DNA from: Streptomyces roseoviridis
Lineage (GTDB): Bacteria > Actinomycetota > Actinomycetes > Streptomycetales > Streptomycetaceae
DNA: 64,000 bases
Assembly (NCBI RefSeq): GCF_039535235.1
Contig: NZ_BAAAWU010000001.1
Coordinates: forward strand, 1,116,001 to 1,180,000
Direction of reading: 5' to 3'
Shown: positions 25,447 through 33,974 of the stretch, one piece after another
Numbering within the stretch: the first letter of the stretch is position 1
Layout: each line of letters begins with the position of its first letter
Made by a program: the position numbers and the translations under genes
The notes under the pieces: generated by a model
Seen by the model: only the letters and a program-made list of their open reading frames with translations
Databases searched by the model: none
What the model was told of the DNA's origin: nothing

Positions 25447-25577
25447 CGGGTCTCCTCCCCGCGGGCCGGCGCCGGGCGGCGGGCGGGACCCGGGTCCCGG
25501 GCCGAACGCGGAAGCGGGAGCGGGCTGCGGCTCATCGGGTCTCCTCCCAGCGGGCCAGCGCCGGGCGGCGGGCGGGC
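25408..25577. repeat. 89-bp imperfect tandem duplication at the livF-livG junction
   Basis: The stretch around CTCATCGGGTCTCCTCCC occurs at 25442 and again at 25531, an offset of 89 bp. The 46 bases that follow match with two substitutions, and about 16 bases before also match. On the coding strand each copy carries the end of livF (...EETR), a GGAGGAG ribosome site, an ATGA stop-start overlap and the MSR(S/T)PLP start of the next gene. Confidence 0.85.
25443..25535 (-). CDS. 30-codon mini-ORF created by duplication between livF and livG
   Basis: Starts at an ATG (25535) that overlaps the livF stop as ATGA, behind a GGAGGAG ribosome site, and ends in a TGA that overlaps the livG start as ATGA. 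Its first residues (MSRSPLPLPRS) copy the livG N-terminus and its last (PARGEETR) copy the livF C-terminus. It therefore keeps translation running from livF to livG despite the inserted 89 bp. The peptide itself need not have a function; Pro/Arg-rich, no domain. Confidence 0.6.
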   Translation of the reverse strand: MSRSPLPLPRSARDPGPARRPAPARGEETR

Positions 25578-26368
25578 TTCGTGGCGTTCCCGTCCGGGTC
25601 CGGGCGTCCGGTGGGTTCGTCCTCGTCGGCGACGCCCAGGTAGCGGCGCCGGATCTCGTCCGAGGCGGCGAGTTCCGCGGCCGGACCGGAGAGGGTGACC
25701 CGGCCGACCTCCAGGACGTACGCGCGGGAGGCGAGCCGCAGGGCGAGGGCCGCGTTCTGCTCGACGAGCAGCACCGCCGTGCCCTGCGCGTTGATCTCCC
25801 GGACGGTGTCGGCGATGCGGGCGGCCATCAGCGGAGCGAGCCCGAGCGAGGGTTCGTCGAGCAGGAGCAGCCGCGGGGACGCCATCAGGGCCCGGCCGAC
25901 GGCCAGCATCTGCTGCTCCCCGCCCGACAGCAGGCCCGCCTGCTGTCGGGCGCGCTCGGCGAGCACGGGGAACAGCTCGTGGACCCGCCTGAGGGCCGCC
26001 GCCTTCGCGGCCCGGTCGCCGCGCGCGCCGAGCGTCCCGGCGCGCAGGTTGTCCTCGACCGTCATCCGGGCGAAGACCTGCCGGCCCTCGGGGACCTGGG
26101 ACACCCCGGCGGCCACCACCCGGTCCGTCGCGAGCCCGTCGAGCGGTCGGCCGCCGAAGCGGACGGTGCCGCCGGTGACCGCGCCGCCGTGGAACGGCAG
26201 CGTGCGGGAGATCGCCCGCAGCAGGGTGGACTTGCCGGCGCCGTTGCCGCCGAGGACGGTGACGACCGCGCCCTCGGGCACCTCGACCGACACCTCGCGC
26301 AAGGCGCGTACCGGCCCGTATCCCGCCGTCAGGTCCGTGACCTCCAGGGCGAGTGCGGTACCTCCCAT
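25532..26368 (-). CDS. livF: Branched-chain-type ABC ATPase (LivF-like)
   Basis: 278 residues. Walker A GGNGAGKST, Q-loop VSQVPEGRQVF, signature LLSGGEQQMLA, Walker B LLLLDEPSLG and VLLVEQN: the LivF subgroup. Residues after about 240 are a hydrophilic tail lengthened relative to the family core, ending in the duplicated segment. ATG at 26368 with GAAGGGGA upstream. First gene of the F-G-H-M-J operon, divergent from a PucR-type regulator that probably controls it. Confidence 0.92.
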   Translation of the reverse strand: MGGTALALEVTDLTAGYGPVRALREVSVEVPEGAVVTVLGGNGAGKSTLLRAISRTLPFHGGAVTGGTVRFGGRPLDGLATDRVVAAGVSQVPEGRQVFARMTVEDNLRAGTLGARGDRAAKAAALRRVHELFPVLAERARQQAGLLSGGEQQMLAVGRALMASPRLLLLDEPSLGLAPLMAARIADTVREINAQGTAVLLVEQNAALALRLASRAYVLEVGRVTLSGPAAELAASDEIRRRYLGVADEDEPTGRPDPDGNATKPARRPALARWEETR

Positions 26369-26473
26369 GGTTCCCCTTCCGTGTCGCGTGGCGCTCACCC
26401 CAGCACCGGGCCGGGCCGCCCGTCCACGTCGGGCGGCCGAAACGCTGCCGTTGACCAGCGGGCCCGGCGGCGG

Positions 26474-26491
26474 GTTGTGCACGCGCACAAC
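26474..26491. promoter_or_regulatory. Candidate operator between livF and the PucR-type gene
   Basis: GTTGTGC-ACGC-GCACAAC is a perfect 7-4-7 inverted repeat in the 175-bp divergent intergenic region, 106 bp from the livF start and 53 bp from the regulator start. A dimeric regulator site is the simplest reading. Confidence 0.5.
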
Positions 26492-26543
26492 GGTGCGTGT
26501 CAGGGGCCTGTGGGAAGGGGCGGAGGGATGGCATCCTCCGGAC

Positions 26544-27746
26544 ATGGGACGGCGCAGACCGCGGACCGGCGATGACTGGAAGCTGCTGGCACAGGCGTGC
26601 ACGGCACTCCTCGAACGGCTGCCGGAGCTGGTGGACGAGCATCTGAGGGAGCTGCACGAGTACGAGCCGGCGTACGGCCGGATCGTGCCGTACGACCAGC
26701 ACTGGCAGGAGGCGCACGAGGCGATGCGGATCGGGATCGAGATGATCTCGGCGCCGCGCGACTCGCCCCGGCGGGATCTGGAACACGCGGACGAGATGGG
26801 CCGGCGGCGGGCCGAACAGGGCATGCCGCTGGAGCTCGTCGTGCACGCCTACCGGCACGCCGGGCATCTGGTGTGGGACGCGCTGATCGAGGGCGCGGCG
26901 GCCCGGCCCGGGGAGCTGAGGGCGCTGACGCAGGCGGCCACGATGGTGTGGCAGGCGGTGGACACGCAGGCGGACACGGCCTCGGAGGCGTACCGGGCGA
27001 CGGAGCTGGAGCTGCGGCGGCGGACCGACGAACAGCTGGCGGCGCTCCTCGACGAGTTGCTCGGCGACCGCCCGCAGGCCGCGGAGGTGGTGGCGCGGGC
27101 GGCGGCGGGCCTGGACCTGCCGGAGCACGGCCGGTACGCGGTGGTGGTGCTGCGGCAGGACCGGCGCGAGGTGCCGGAGCCGTTCCACCGGCGGGTGCGG
27201 GGGGCGGGGGTGCGGTTCCTGTGGCGGATGCGGGCGCACTGCGAGATCGGGGTGGCCTCCCTCGCCGACGGCACCGACCTGGACGCGCTGTCGGACCTGT
27301 TGCAGGGCCGCTGCCCGGGTCCGGGCGGGATCAGTCCGGTGGTGACCGGGCTCGCGGAGCTGGGGCGGGCGCGGCGGCTGGCGGAGCTGGCCCTGCGCAC
27401 GTGCCCGCCGGACTCGCACGAGATCGTGCGGCTGGACCGGCGGATGCCGGGCGCGCTGGTGGTGAGCCAGCCGGAGATGGCGGGCCTGCTCGTGCACGAC
27501 GTCCTCGGCGGTCTGCTCGAACTGGATCCGGCGGACCGGGCGGTGCTCCTGGAGACGCTGGACGTGTGGCTGGACTGCGAGGGTTCGGCGGGCCGTGCGG
27601 CGGGGCGGCTGTACTGCCACCGCAACACGGTCTTCAACCGCCTGCGCCGCCTGGAGCAGCTGACGTCGAGGTCGCTGTCCCGGCCCCGGGACCTCACGGA
27701 GATGACGCTGGCCCTGGACGCCTTCCGCCTGACCTCGGCGGGGTGA
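26544..27746 (+). CDS. PucR/CdaR-type transcriptional regulator
   Basis: 400 residues. The N-terminal half (about 10-160) is a helical RsbT co-antagonist/sensor-like domain (EHADEMGRRRAEQGMPLELV), followed by a GGDEF-like central region and the C-terminal PucR helix-turn-helix (GRAAGRLYCHRNTVFNRLRR, about 352-372). Such proteins often regulate amino acid, purine or secondary metabolism genes. Being divergent from the liv operon with a shared dyad, it is the likely regulator of that transporter. ATG at 26544. Confidence 0.87.
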   Translation: MGRRRPRTGDDWKLLAQACTALLERLPELVDEHLRELHEYEPAYGRIVPYDQHWQEAHEAMRIGIEMISAPRDSPRRDLEHADEMGRRRAEQGMPLELVVHAYRHAGHLVWDALIEGAAARPGELRALTQAATMVWQAVDTQADTASEAYRATELELRRRTDEQLAALLDELLGDRPQAAEVVARAAAGLDLPEHGRYAVVVLRQDRREVPEPFHRRVRGAGVRFLWRMRAHCEIGVASLADGTDLDALSDLLQGRCPGPGGISPVVTGLAELGRARRLAELALRTCPPDSHEIVRLDRRMPGALVVSQPEMAGLLVHDVLGGLLELDPADRAVLLETLDVWLDCEGSAGRAAGRLYCHRNTVFNRLRRLEQLTSRSLSRPRDLTEMTLALDAFRLTSAG

Positions 27747-27780
27747 TCCCCGGGGTGGCCGGGGCTGGCAGGATGCCCGG

Positions 27781-28395
27781 GTGACGACGATGACGAACAC
27801 CCGTACGAGCCGGGGCGCCCGGCGCCTCGGGGGGCTGCTCCTGACGGCCGGCCTGCTGGCGGTGGCGGCTCATCCGCTCGGTTCCCGGGCAGCCGACTCC
27901 ACCCGGCTCCTGGTCCTGGTCTCCGCGTTCGAGTACCGGTGGCCGTGGGCCCTGACGGCCTCGCTGCTGCTGGGCACCGGTGCCTGGCTGGCGATCCGCC
28001 GGAACGCGATACGGGTGACGGCGGTCTTCCTGTGCGGGGTGGCGGCGGCCGGGGTGCTGGGCTTCCGCCTGCTGCTGTTCCCGCTCCTGAGCGGTGACTG
28101 GGAGGAGACCGACCGCCGGGCCGCCCCGCACCACGCGCAACGTCACCTCGTGGTGGAGCGCGGCTCCGCGATGATCGACCCGCTGTGGCGGGTCTCGGTC
28201 GTCGACGGCCCGCCCCTCACCGCCCACCACTGGCCCGCCGGCTCCTTCAACGGCGATGATCCGGCCCACGCGCTCGTCGACGTCACCTGGTCGGATCCGG
28301 ACACCCTGAGCTTCACGACCGGCGACGGCGGCGTGACGACCGTCCGCCTCGACCGGGACACGGGCAGGCCGGAGCGGGAGGTCTCCCGGCCGTAG
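27781..28395 (+). CDS. Hypothetical membrane protein
   Basis: 204 residues. Three likely transmembrane helices in the first half (about 15-35, 57-72, 77-102), then an exported ~95-residue hydrophilic domain (LVVERGSAMIDPLWRVSV...). Starts at a GTG 34 bp after the PucR-type gene in the same direction, so co-transcription is likely. No recognised domain; function unknown. Confidence 0.72.
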   Translation: MTTMTNTRTSRGARRLGGLLLTAGLLAVAAHPLGSRAADSTRLLVLVSAFEYRWPWALTASLLLGTGAWLAIRRNAIRVTAVFLCGVAAAGVLGFRLLLFPLLSGDWEETDRRAAPHHAQRHLVVERGSAMIDPLWRVSVVDGPPLTAHHWPAGSFNGDDPAHALVDVTWSDPDTLSFTTGDGGVTTVRLDRDTGRPEREVSRP

Positions 28396-28465
28396 CGCGA
28401 CGCGGGCGGTCGTCGGGCTCCAGGGCTCCCTGACGCCGGACGCCGGCCCCGGGACGCCGAGCCCC

Positions 28466-28501
28466 CGGGCTCCCCGGCCTCCGGGCTCCCCGGCCTCCGG
28501 G
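28466..28501. repeat. Short tandem repeat, 16-bp unit
   Basis: CGGGCTCCCCGGCCTC occurs twice in a row and begins a third time (CGGG). It lies in a 220-bp GC-rich gap between a plus-strand and a minus-strand stop codon and may fold into the terminator of either gene. Confidence 0.6.
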
Positions 28502-28615
28502 CCGGACGCACCCCCGGGCCGGCCGCGGCCCTGAGGCCGCATCGGGATCGGCCTTGGGGGTCGCGTCGGGGCCGGCCCGGGGAGCGCGTCGGGGGCGACC
28601 CGGAGGGCGTCGGGG

Positions 28616-29767
28616 TCAGCTCAGGAAATCGCGGGCGATGTTCGCCGAGACCTCTTCCAGGAGCGGGCCCGCGTTGGGGATGGACTTGGCCGGGTCCGGC
28701 TCCAGGTCGCTGAGCGGGTAGGCGCGGCGGATGCCGGCGGCGCCGAGGCTCTCCTGCGGGAGGGCGAGGCGGCCGCAGACGGCGACGACCTCCTTGCCGG
28801 CCGCGCGGGCGGCCGCGGCGACGCCCGCCGGGGCCTTGCCGTGGAGGGTCTGCTCGTCGAGGGAGCCCTCGCCGGTGATGACCAGGGTGGCGCGCTCCAG
28901 GGCCGGGGCGAAGCCGAGGACCTCCAGCATGAGCTCGATGCCGGGGCGGAAGCTCGCGCCGATGAGCAGGGCGCCGTAGCCGATGCCGCCGGCGCCGCCC
29001 GCGCCCGGGGAGGCGGCGAGCTCGGCGGCCTTGGGGCCGATCGCCTCCTCCAGGATCCGCGCGTAGTGCCCGAGGGCCGCGTCCAGGGTCTCGACGTCCT
29101 CGGGTGAGGCGCCCTTCTGCGGGCCGTACACCGCCGCGCAGCCCTTCGGGCCGGTGAGCGGGTTGTCCACGTCGCTGGCGAGGACGAGGTCGACGTCGGC
29201 GAAGCGCGGGTCGACGCCCGACAGGTCGGCGGAGGCCAGCTCGGCGAGAGCCGCGCCGCCGGGGCCGACGGGCTCGCCCGAGGCGTCGAGGAAGCGGGCG
29301 CCGAGCGCGGCGAGCATGCCGGCGCCGCCGTCGGTGGTGGCGCTGCCGCCGACGCCGAAGACGATCGTGGTGGCGCCGGCGTCGAGGGCCGCGCGCAGCA
29401 GCTCGCCGGAGCCGTAGGTGGTCGCGGTGAGGGGGGCGAGGTCCTCGGCCGGCAGGAGCTGGAGGCCGGACGCCTCCGCCATCTCCACAACGGCCGTGGT
29501 CCCGCGCAGCGCGAACGCCGCCGTGACGGGCTCGCCGACCGGCCCGGTCACGGTGACCTCGCGCCGTTCGAATCCGGCCGCGACGGCCGCCGCGACGGTG
29601 CCGTCGCCGCCGTCCGCGACGGGCAGCGTCTCCACCTCGAGCTCCGGGACGACCCGTCGCAGTCCTGCTGTGACCCGCTCCGCGACCTGTACGGCCGTGA
29701 GCGAACCCTTGAACTTGTCGGCCGCGACGAGCACGCGTGCGACCTCAGTTACTGCTCCGTCCGTCAC
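28616..29767 (-). CDS. Glycerate kinase (GarK/GlxK type)
   Basis: 383 residues, full length for the type-I glycerate 2-kinase family. Motifs: VLVAADKFKGSLTA at the N-terminus, LPVADGGDGTVAA, FGVGGSATTDGGAGM and the C-terminal ITGEGSLDEQTLHGKAP. It phosphorylates glycerate with ATP, linking glyoxylate/photorespiratory-type carbon to glycolysis. GTG start at 29767 behind AAGGGATG. Glyoxylate made by the EMC lyase about 13 kb away could in principle feed it, but no operon link exists. Confidence 0.92.
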   Translation of the reverse strand: MTDGAVTEVARVLVAADKFKGSLTAVQVAERVTAGLRRVVPELEVETLPVADGGDGTVAAAVAAGFERREVTVTGPVGEPVTAAFALRGTTAVVEMAEASGLQLLPAEDLAPLTATTYGSGELLRAALDAGATTIVFGVGGSATTDGGAGMLAALGARFLDASGEPVGPGGAALAELASADLSGVDPRFADVDLVLASDVDNPLTGPKGCAAVYGPQKGASPEDVETLDAALGHYARILEEAIGPKAAELAASPGAGGAGGIGYGALLIGASFRPGIELMLEVLGFAPALERATLVITGEGSLDEQTLHGKAPAGVAAAARAAGKEVVAVCGRLALPQESLGAAGIRRAYPLSDLEPDPAKSIPNAGPLLEEVSANIARDFLS

Positions 29768-29879
29768 CTTGCATCCCTTGCTTTCGAACAGGCAGTCGCG
29801 CCGAGGCCGACCCTATCCGTAGCGCAAGACGGCGTGCCACCCCCGGATAAGGCGATATTCCGCCCCATAGTGGGGCCGC

Positions 29880-31595
29880 ATGAGCACGGAACCGATCGAT
29901 CACCTCCCCGGCACGGGCCCCCGTCCCGCCGAGGGCCGCCCCGACACCAAGGTCATCGGCATCGGGATGGCGGCCGTCGTGGCGGTGGTGGGATGGGCGG
30001 CGCTCGGCGGGGACTCCTTCGACGACGCCTCCTCCTCGGCCCTGGACTGGGTCCTGTCCGATTTCGCCTGGCTGTTCGTGACGGCCGCCGACGCCTTCCT
30101 GGTGCTGTGCGTGGTGATCGCGCTCAGCCGCTTCGGGCGGATCCGGCTCGGCGCGGACGACTCGGAGCCGGAGTTCACGAACCTGGCGTGGATCGCGATG
30201 ATGTTCAGCGCGGGGATGGGCATCGGGCTGATGTTCTACGGGGTCGGGGAGCCGCTCCAGCACTATCTGGACCCGCCGCCGGCGACCGGCGTGCCGCCCC
30301 GGTCCGGCGCCGCGGCGCGTACCGCCCTGGAGTACTCCTTCTTCCACTGGACGCTCACCCCGTGGGCGATCTACGGCATCGCCGGTCTCGCCCTCGCCTA
30401 CGCGGGCTTCCGCAAGGGCCGCGGCAACACGCTGAGCGCCGCGTTCGTGCCGCTGATGGGCGAGCGCAGGGCACGGTCCTGGCCGGGCAGGACGATCGAC
30501 CTGCTGGCGGTGTTCGCGACCGTCTTCGGCACCGCGACCAGCCTGGGCCTGGGCGCGCTCCAGGTGGCGGAGGGCCTGAACCTCACCGTGGGCGTGGAGC
30601 CGTCCACCACCACCGAGCTGGTCATCATCGTGTCGCTCTCGGCGGCCTTCGTGCTGTCCGCCTTCTCCGGGCTGCACAAGGGCGTGAAGTGGCTGTCCAC
30701 GCTGAACATCGTGCTCGCCGCCGCTCTGATGCTCTTCGTGTTCCTGCTCGGTCCGACCGTGTACGTCCTCGACACCGTCCCGGCCTCGGTCGGCGGCTAC
30801 CTGCACCAGCTGCTGCCGATGGCGAGCCGCACGGGCGCGTTCTCGGACCGGGCCTGGCTCGGCGCCTGGACGATCTTCTACTGGGCCTGGTGGCTGTCCT
30901 GGGCGCCGTTCGTCGGCACGTTCATCGCCCGGATCTCGCGCGGCCGGACGGTCCGCGAGTTCCTCGTCGGGGTGCTGCTCGTGCCCTCCGGCGCCACGGT
31001 GATCTGGTTCTGCGTGATGGGCGGCACCGCGATCCGGCTGGACTCCACGGGCGCCGCCGACCTGGCGGGCGCGGTGCGGGACGGGGCGGAGGCGTCGCTC
31101 TTCGCGATGCTGGACGCGCTGCCGATCGGGACGGTCACCTCGTACGTGGCGATGCTGCTGGTCATGACGTACTTCGTGACCAGCGCCGACTCGGCCTCGC
31201 TGGTGATGGGCTCGCTGACCAGCCGGGGCGCGCTGCATCCGCCGACCTGGCTGGTGGTCGCCTGGGGCGTCCTGATGGCCGCGGTCGCCGCCGTGCTGCT
31301 GGTGGCGGGCGGTCTGAACGCGCTCCAGACGGCGACCATCCTGGTCGCGCTGCCCTTCGTGCTCGTGATGCTGGGGCTGTGCTGGGCGCTCCTGAAGGAG
31401 CTCCGCGCGGACCCGGGCGCGGGCCCGTCCCGGCACGGCGCGCCGCACGGGGTGCGGGACGCGGTGCGGGCGATGGTGGGCGACGCGGACACCGTGCGGG
31501 GCGCCTCGCGCCACCACCGGCTGCGCCGGGCGGCGAAGTCCCGTCTCGGCGGCGACGCCGGCGGTGAGGGCCGGGGCGACGGGGAGGCCGGGTGA
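29880..31595 (+). CDS. BCCT-family (betaine/carnitine/choline) transporter
   Basis: 571 residues, about 12 transmembrane helices. The BCCT signature is seen as MMFSAGMGIGLMFYGVGEP and the conserved Trp-rich stretch FYWAWWLSWAPFVGTFIAR. It imports quaternary ammonium compounds such as glycine betaine by Na+ or H+ symport in response to osmotic stress. The last ~70 residues form a basic cytoplasmic tail, which in BetP-like carriers senses osmolarity; its end runs into a degenerate repeat. ATG at 29880, divergent from glycerate kinase. Confidence 0.92.
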   Translation: MSTEPIDHLPGTGPRPAEGRPDTKVIGIGMAAVVAVVGWAALGGDSFDDASSSALDWVLSDFAWLFVTAADAFLVLCVVIALSRFGRIRLGADDSEPEFTNLAWIAMMFSAGMGIGLMFYGVGEPLQHYLDPPPATGVPPRSGAAARTALEYSFFHWTLTPWAIYGIAGLALAYAGFRKGRGNTLSAAFVPLMGERRARSWPGRTIDLLAVFATVFGTATSLGLGALQVAEGLNLTVGVEPSTTTELVIIVSLSAAFVLSAFSGLHKGVKWLSTLNIVLAAALMLFVFLLGPTVYVLDTVPASVGGYLHQLLPMASRTGAFSDRAWLGAWTIFYWAWWLSWAPFVGTFIARISRGRTVREFLVGVLLVPSGATVIWFCVMGGTAIRLDSTGAADLAGAVRDGAEASLFAMLDALPIGTVTSYVAMLLVMTYFVTSADSASLVMGSLTSRGALHPPTWLVVAWGVLMAAVAAVLLVAGGLNALQTATILVALPFVLVMLGLCWALLKELRADPGAGPSRHGAPHGVRDAVRAMVGDADTVRGASRHHRLRRAAKSRLGGDAGGEGRGDGEAG

Positions 31596-31707
31596 GGGCC
31601 GGGGCGGCGGGCGAGGGGGACGGCCGGGCGGAAGGGCCGAGGCGACGGGAGGCCGGGTGAAGGCCGGGGCGGCAGGAAGGCCGGGTGAGGGCCGGAAGCG
31701 GGGGCGA
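31561..31707. repeat. Degenerate GGCCGGGTGAGGGCCGG repeats
   Basis: Four imperfect copies of a GGCCGGGTGAGGGCCGG-like unit lie at about 31562, 31583, 31649 and 31677. They span the last codons of the BCCT gene and the gap to the next gene. They look like slippage-expanded low complexity; one could serve as terminator. Confidence 0.55.
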
Positions 31708-31784
31708 GGCTGACGGGCCGGGCGCGCGCCGCCGGGCGGGTGCGTCGGCGCGCGCCCGCGCCCCGCATTCGGTACACCGGAGGC

Positions 31785-32858
31785 ATGGGCCTGCTCAAGC
31801 ACAGTGAACTCGCCGACCGGATCCTCGGCGGCTGGACGGGGCGGATCGCCGGGAACATGCTCGGCAAGCCCGTCGAGAGCGGTGACCACTGGACGTCCGA
31901 GCGGATCGACGCCTACCTGCGGCTGACCGACGCCCTGCCGCTCACCGACTATCTGCCCCCGCCGCCGGCCGCCGGAGCCGACGGCTTCGAGCTGCGGCCG
32001 GAGTGGCCGCAGTGCGTGCGCGGCCGGATCAACGGCAGCTGCCGGGACGACGACATCGACTACACGATCCTGGGGCTGCACCTGCTGGAGACCCGCGGCT
32101 TCGCCTTCACCACCGAGCAGGTGGGCGAGCACTGGCTGCTGCGGCTGCCCTATCTGCAGACCTTCACGGCGGAGCGGGTGGCCTACCGCAATCTGGCCAA
32201 CGGCCTCAAGCCGCCGTTGACCGCCACGTACGACAATCCGTACCAGGAGTGGATCGGCGCGCTGATCAGGGCGGACGTCTACGGCTGGACCTCACCGGGC
32301 GACCCGCGCCGGGCGGCCTCGCTGGCCCGCCGGGACGCGGCGCTGTCGCACACGGGCAACGGGGTGTACGGGGCGATGTGGGCGGCGGCGCTGATCGCCG
32401 CCGCGTTCACCGCCCCGGACGTGCGCTCCGCGCTGCGGGCCGCCCTGGAGCGGATCCCGGCGAGCAGCCGGCTCGCCCGGACGGTACGGCACACGACGGC
32501 GCTGTACGAGGCGGGCGTCGGGTGGTCCGACGCGCTCGCCGAACTCGCGAAGGAGAACGGCTCCCTCGGCTGGATCCACACGGTGCCCAACGCGGCGGTG
32601 CTGACCGCCGGGCTCCTGTACGGGGAGGGCGACTTCACCCGCACGGTGACGCTGACGGTGCGCGGCGGCCTGGACACCGACTCCAACGGGGCGACGGCCG
32701 GTTCGGTCGCCGGGGTGCTGTGCGGCGCCGCGGCGATCCCGCCGCAGTGGTCGCAGCCGCTGCGGGACCGGGTGCGCAGCGCCGTCGCCGGCTTCGACCA
32801 CGCGCGGATCAGCGAGCTGGCCGAGCGGACGGTCCGGCTGGCTACGCTGACGGGATGA
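31785..32858 (+). CDS. ADP-ribosylglycohydrolase-family protein
   Basis: 357 residues, all-helical ADP-ribosyl-hydrolase (DraG/ARH) fold: GGWTGRIAGNMLGKPVE at the N-terminus, first metal motif DDDIDYT (usually GDDT-like), second metal motif GGLDTDSNGATAGSVAG. It probably removes ADP-ribose from proteins or small molecules, though the altered first motif marks a subfamily whose substrate is unknown. GGAGG lies just before the ATG. Its stop overlaps the NUDIX start by ATGA, so the two are translated together. Confidence 0.88.
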   Translation: MGLLKHSELADRILGGWTGRIAGNMLGKPVESGDHWTSERIDAYLRLTDALPLTDYLPPPPAAGADGFELRPEWPQCVRGRINGSCRDDDIDYTILGLHLLETRGFAFTTEQVGEHWLLRLPYLQTFTAERVAYRNLANGLKPPLTATYDNPYQEWIGALIRADVYGWTSPGDPRRAASLARRDAALSHTGNGVYGAMWAAALIAAAFTAPDVRSALRAALERIPASSRLARTVRHTTALYEAGVGWSDALAELAKENGSLGWIHTVPNAAVLTAGLLYGEGDFTRTVTLTVRGGLDTDSNGATAGSVAGVLCGAAAIPPQWSQPLRDRVRSAVAGFDHARISELAERTVRLATLTG

Positions 32859-33346
32859 CGACCTCTGACTTCGCCACGTATCTGGCGGGCCTGCCCCGGG
32901 TCCTGGCCGGTGCGGCCGCCCTCTTCCGGGACGCGTCCGGCCGGGTGCTCATCGTCGAGCCGAACTACCGGGAGGGCTGGGCGCTGCCGGGCGGCACCAT
33001 CGAGTCGGACGAGGGCGAGACGCCCCGCCAGGGCGCCCGCCGCGAGACGGCCGAGGAGATCGGCCTGGACGTCGAGCCGGGAGCGCTGCTCGCGGTGGAC
33101 TGGTCGCACGGCCCCGGCCGCCCGCCGCTGGTGGCGTACCTGTACGACGGCGGGGTGCTGTCGGACGAGCAGCTGGCGTCGATCCGGCTCCAGGAGGAGG
33201 AGCTGGTCTCCTGGAAGCTGGTGCGCCCCGACGAGGTCCTCGCCCACCTGCCCGGCTCGCTCGGCCCCCGCGTCCTCGCCGCCCTCGACGTCCTGGAGCA
33301 CGGCCGGGGCCCGGTGGAGCTGGAGAACGGCCGCGCCGCACGATGA
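32855..33346 (+). CDS. NUDIX hydrolase
   Basis: 163 residues with a complete NUDIX box: GGTIESDEGETPRQGARRET followed by AEEIGL, giving the metal-binding REXXEE-type glutamates. Coupled by ATGA overlap to the ADP-ribosylglycohydrolase in front and to a membrane protein behind. ADP-ribose or another nucleoside diphosphate derivative is a reasonable substrate guess from this context, but the family is broad. Cytoplasmic. Confidence 0.9.
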   Translation: MTTSDFATYLAGLPRVLAGAAALFRDASGRVLIVEPNYREGWALPGGTIESDEGETPRQGARRETAEEIGLDVEPGALLAVDWSHGPGRPPLVAYLYDGGVLSDEQLASIRLQEEELVSWKLVRPDEVLAHLPGSLGPRVLAALDVLEHGRGPVELENGRAAR

Positions 33347-33738
33347 ACCGGGCCGCCGTGCGGCTCGTGGTGGCCGTGTGGGCGGCCGGCCTGCTGGTCG
33401 GCACGGTCACGCACACGGTCGACCTGCTCACCGAGGGGCCGTTCGCCCACCGGGACTTCGCGCCCGCCTGGCTCGACCTGTACTGGTCGTCGCTCGCGCT
33501 CGTCGACCCGCCGGCCGCGGTCCTGCTGCTGCGGGGCCGGCGGGCCGGCGTCGATCTGGTCCTGGCCGTCCTGGCGACGGACCTGACGGCCAACGCCTAC
33601 GCCGTGTTCGTGCTGCTCGACGGCTCGCCCGCGGAGCGGGGCGGACTCGGACGGCTGCTCGCCTTCGGGCTGTTCGTCCTCGTCACCGCGCCGTGGGTGC
33701 GCCGGGCGTTCAGCCCTGCTGCGGCTCCTGCGGGATGA
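33343..33738 (+). CDS. Small membrane protein, third gene of the ADPRH-NUDIX operon
   Basis: 131 residues with about four hydrophobic segments (7-22, 46-63, 71-90, 102-119). Starts at an ATG overlapping the NUDIX stop (ATGA). The 3' end overlaps the converging VapB-like gene by 29 bp. No domain recognised; function unknown. Confidence 0.75.
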   Translation: MNRAAVRLVVAVWAAGLLVGTVTHTVDLLTEGPFAHRDFAPAWLDLYWSSLALVDPPAAVLLLRGRRAGVDLVLAVLATDLTANAYAVFVLLDGSPAERGGLGRLLAFGLFVLVTAPWVRRAFSPAAAPAG

Positions 33739-33910
33739 GGCCGCCGCGCACCGGCTCGTCGCGGGAGGCGGTGCGGGCCTCGGTGCGGTGGCCGCGGGCG
33801 ATGTAGTCGCGGACGACCGCCTCGACGGCGTCCTGGGGGTTGCCGATGCCGGCGAGGACCATGACCTCGACGACGAGTTCGGCGTCGAGGGAGACGTTGA
33901 CCTTGGCCAT
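33710..33910 (-). CDS. Orphan VapB-like antitoxin / ribbon-helix-helix protein
   Basis: 66 residues. The N-terminal MAKVNVSLDAELVVEVMVLAG resembles the beta-strand and first helix of VapB-type ribbon-helix-helix DNA-binding antitoxins (Lys-Val-Asn-Val-Ser on the strand), followed by NPQDAVEAVVRDYIA. No VapC/PIN toxin gene lies next to it, so it may be an orphan regulator rather than half of a toxin-antitoxin pair. Its end overlaps the opposite membrane protein gene. Confidence 0.7.
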   Translation of the reverse strand: MAKVNVSLDAELVVEVMVLAGIGNPQDAVEAVVRDYIARGHRTEARTASRDEPVRGGLIPQEPQQG

Positions 33911-33974
33911 GCGGGCAACCTAGCACCGGGAAATCGCCTCGCGGGAGAGCTCGGGGACTGCCTACGCTCGCCAC

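Noticed and set aside
33710..33910. A complete VapBC toxin-antitoxin module
   Set aside because: No PIN-domain toxin lies on either side; the neighbours are a membrane protein and a sirtuin.
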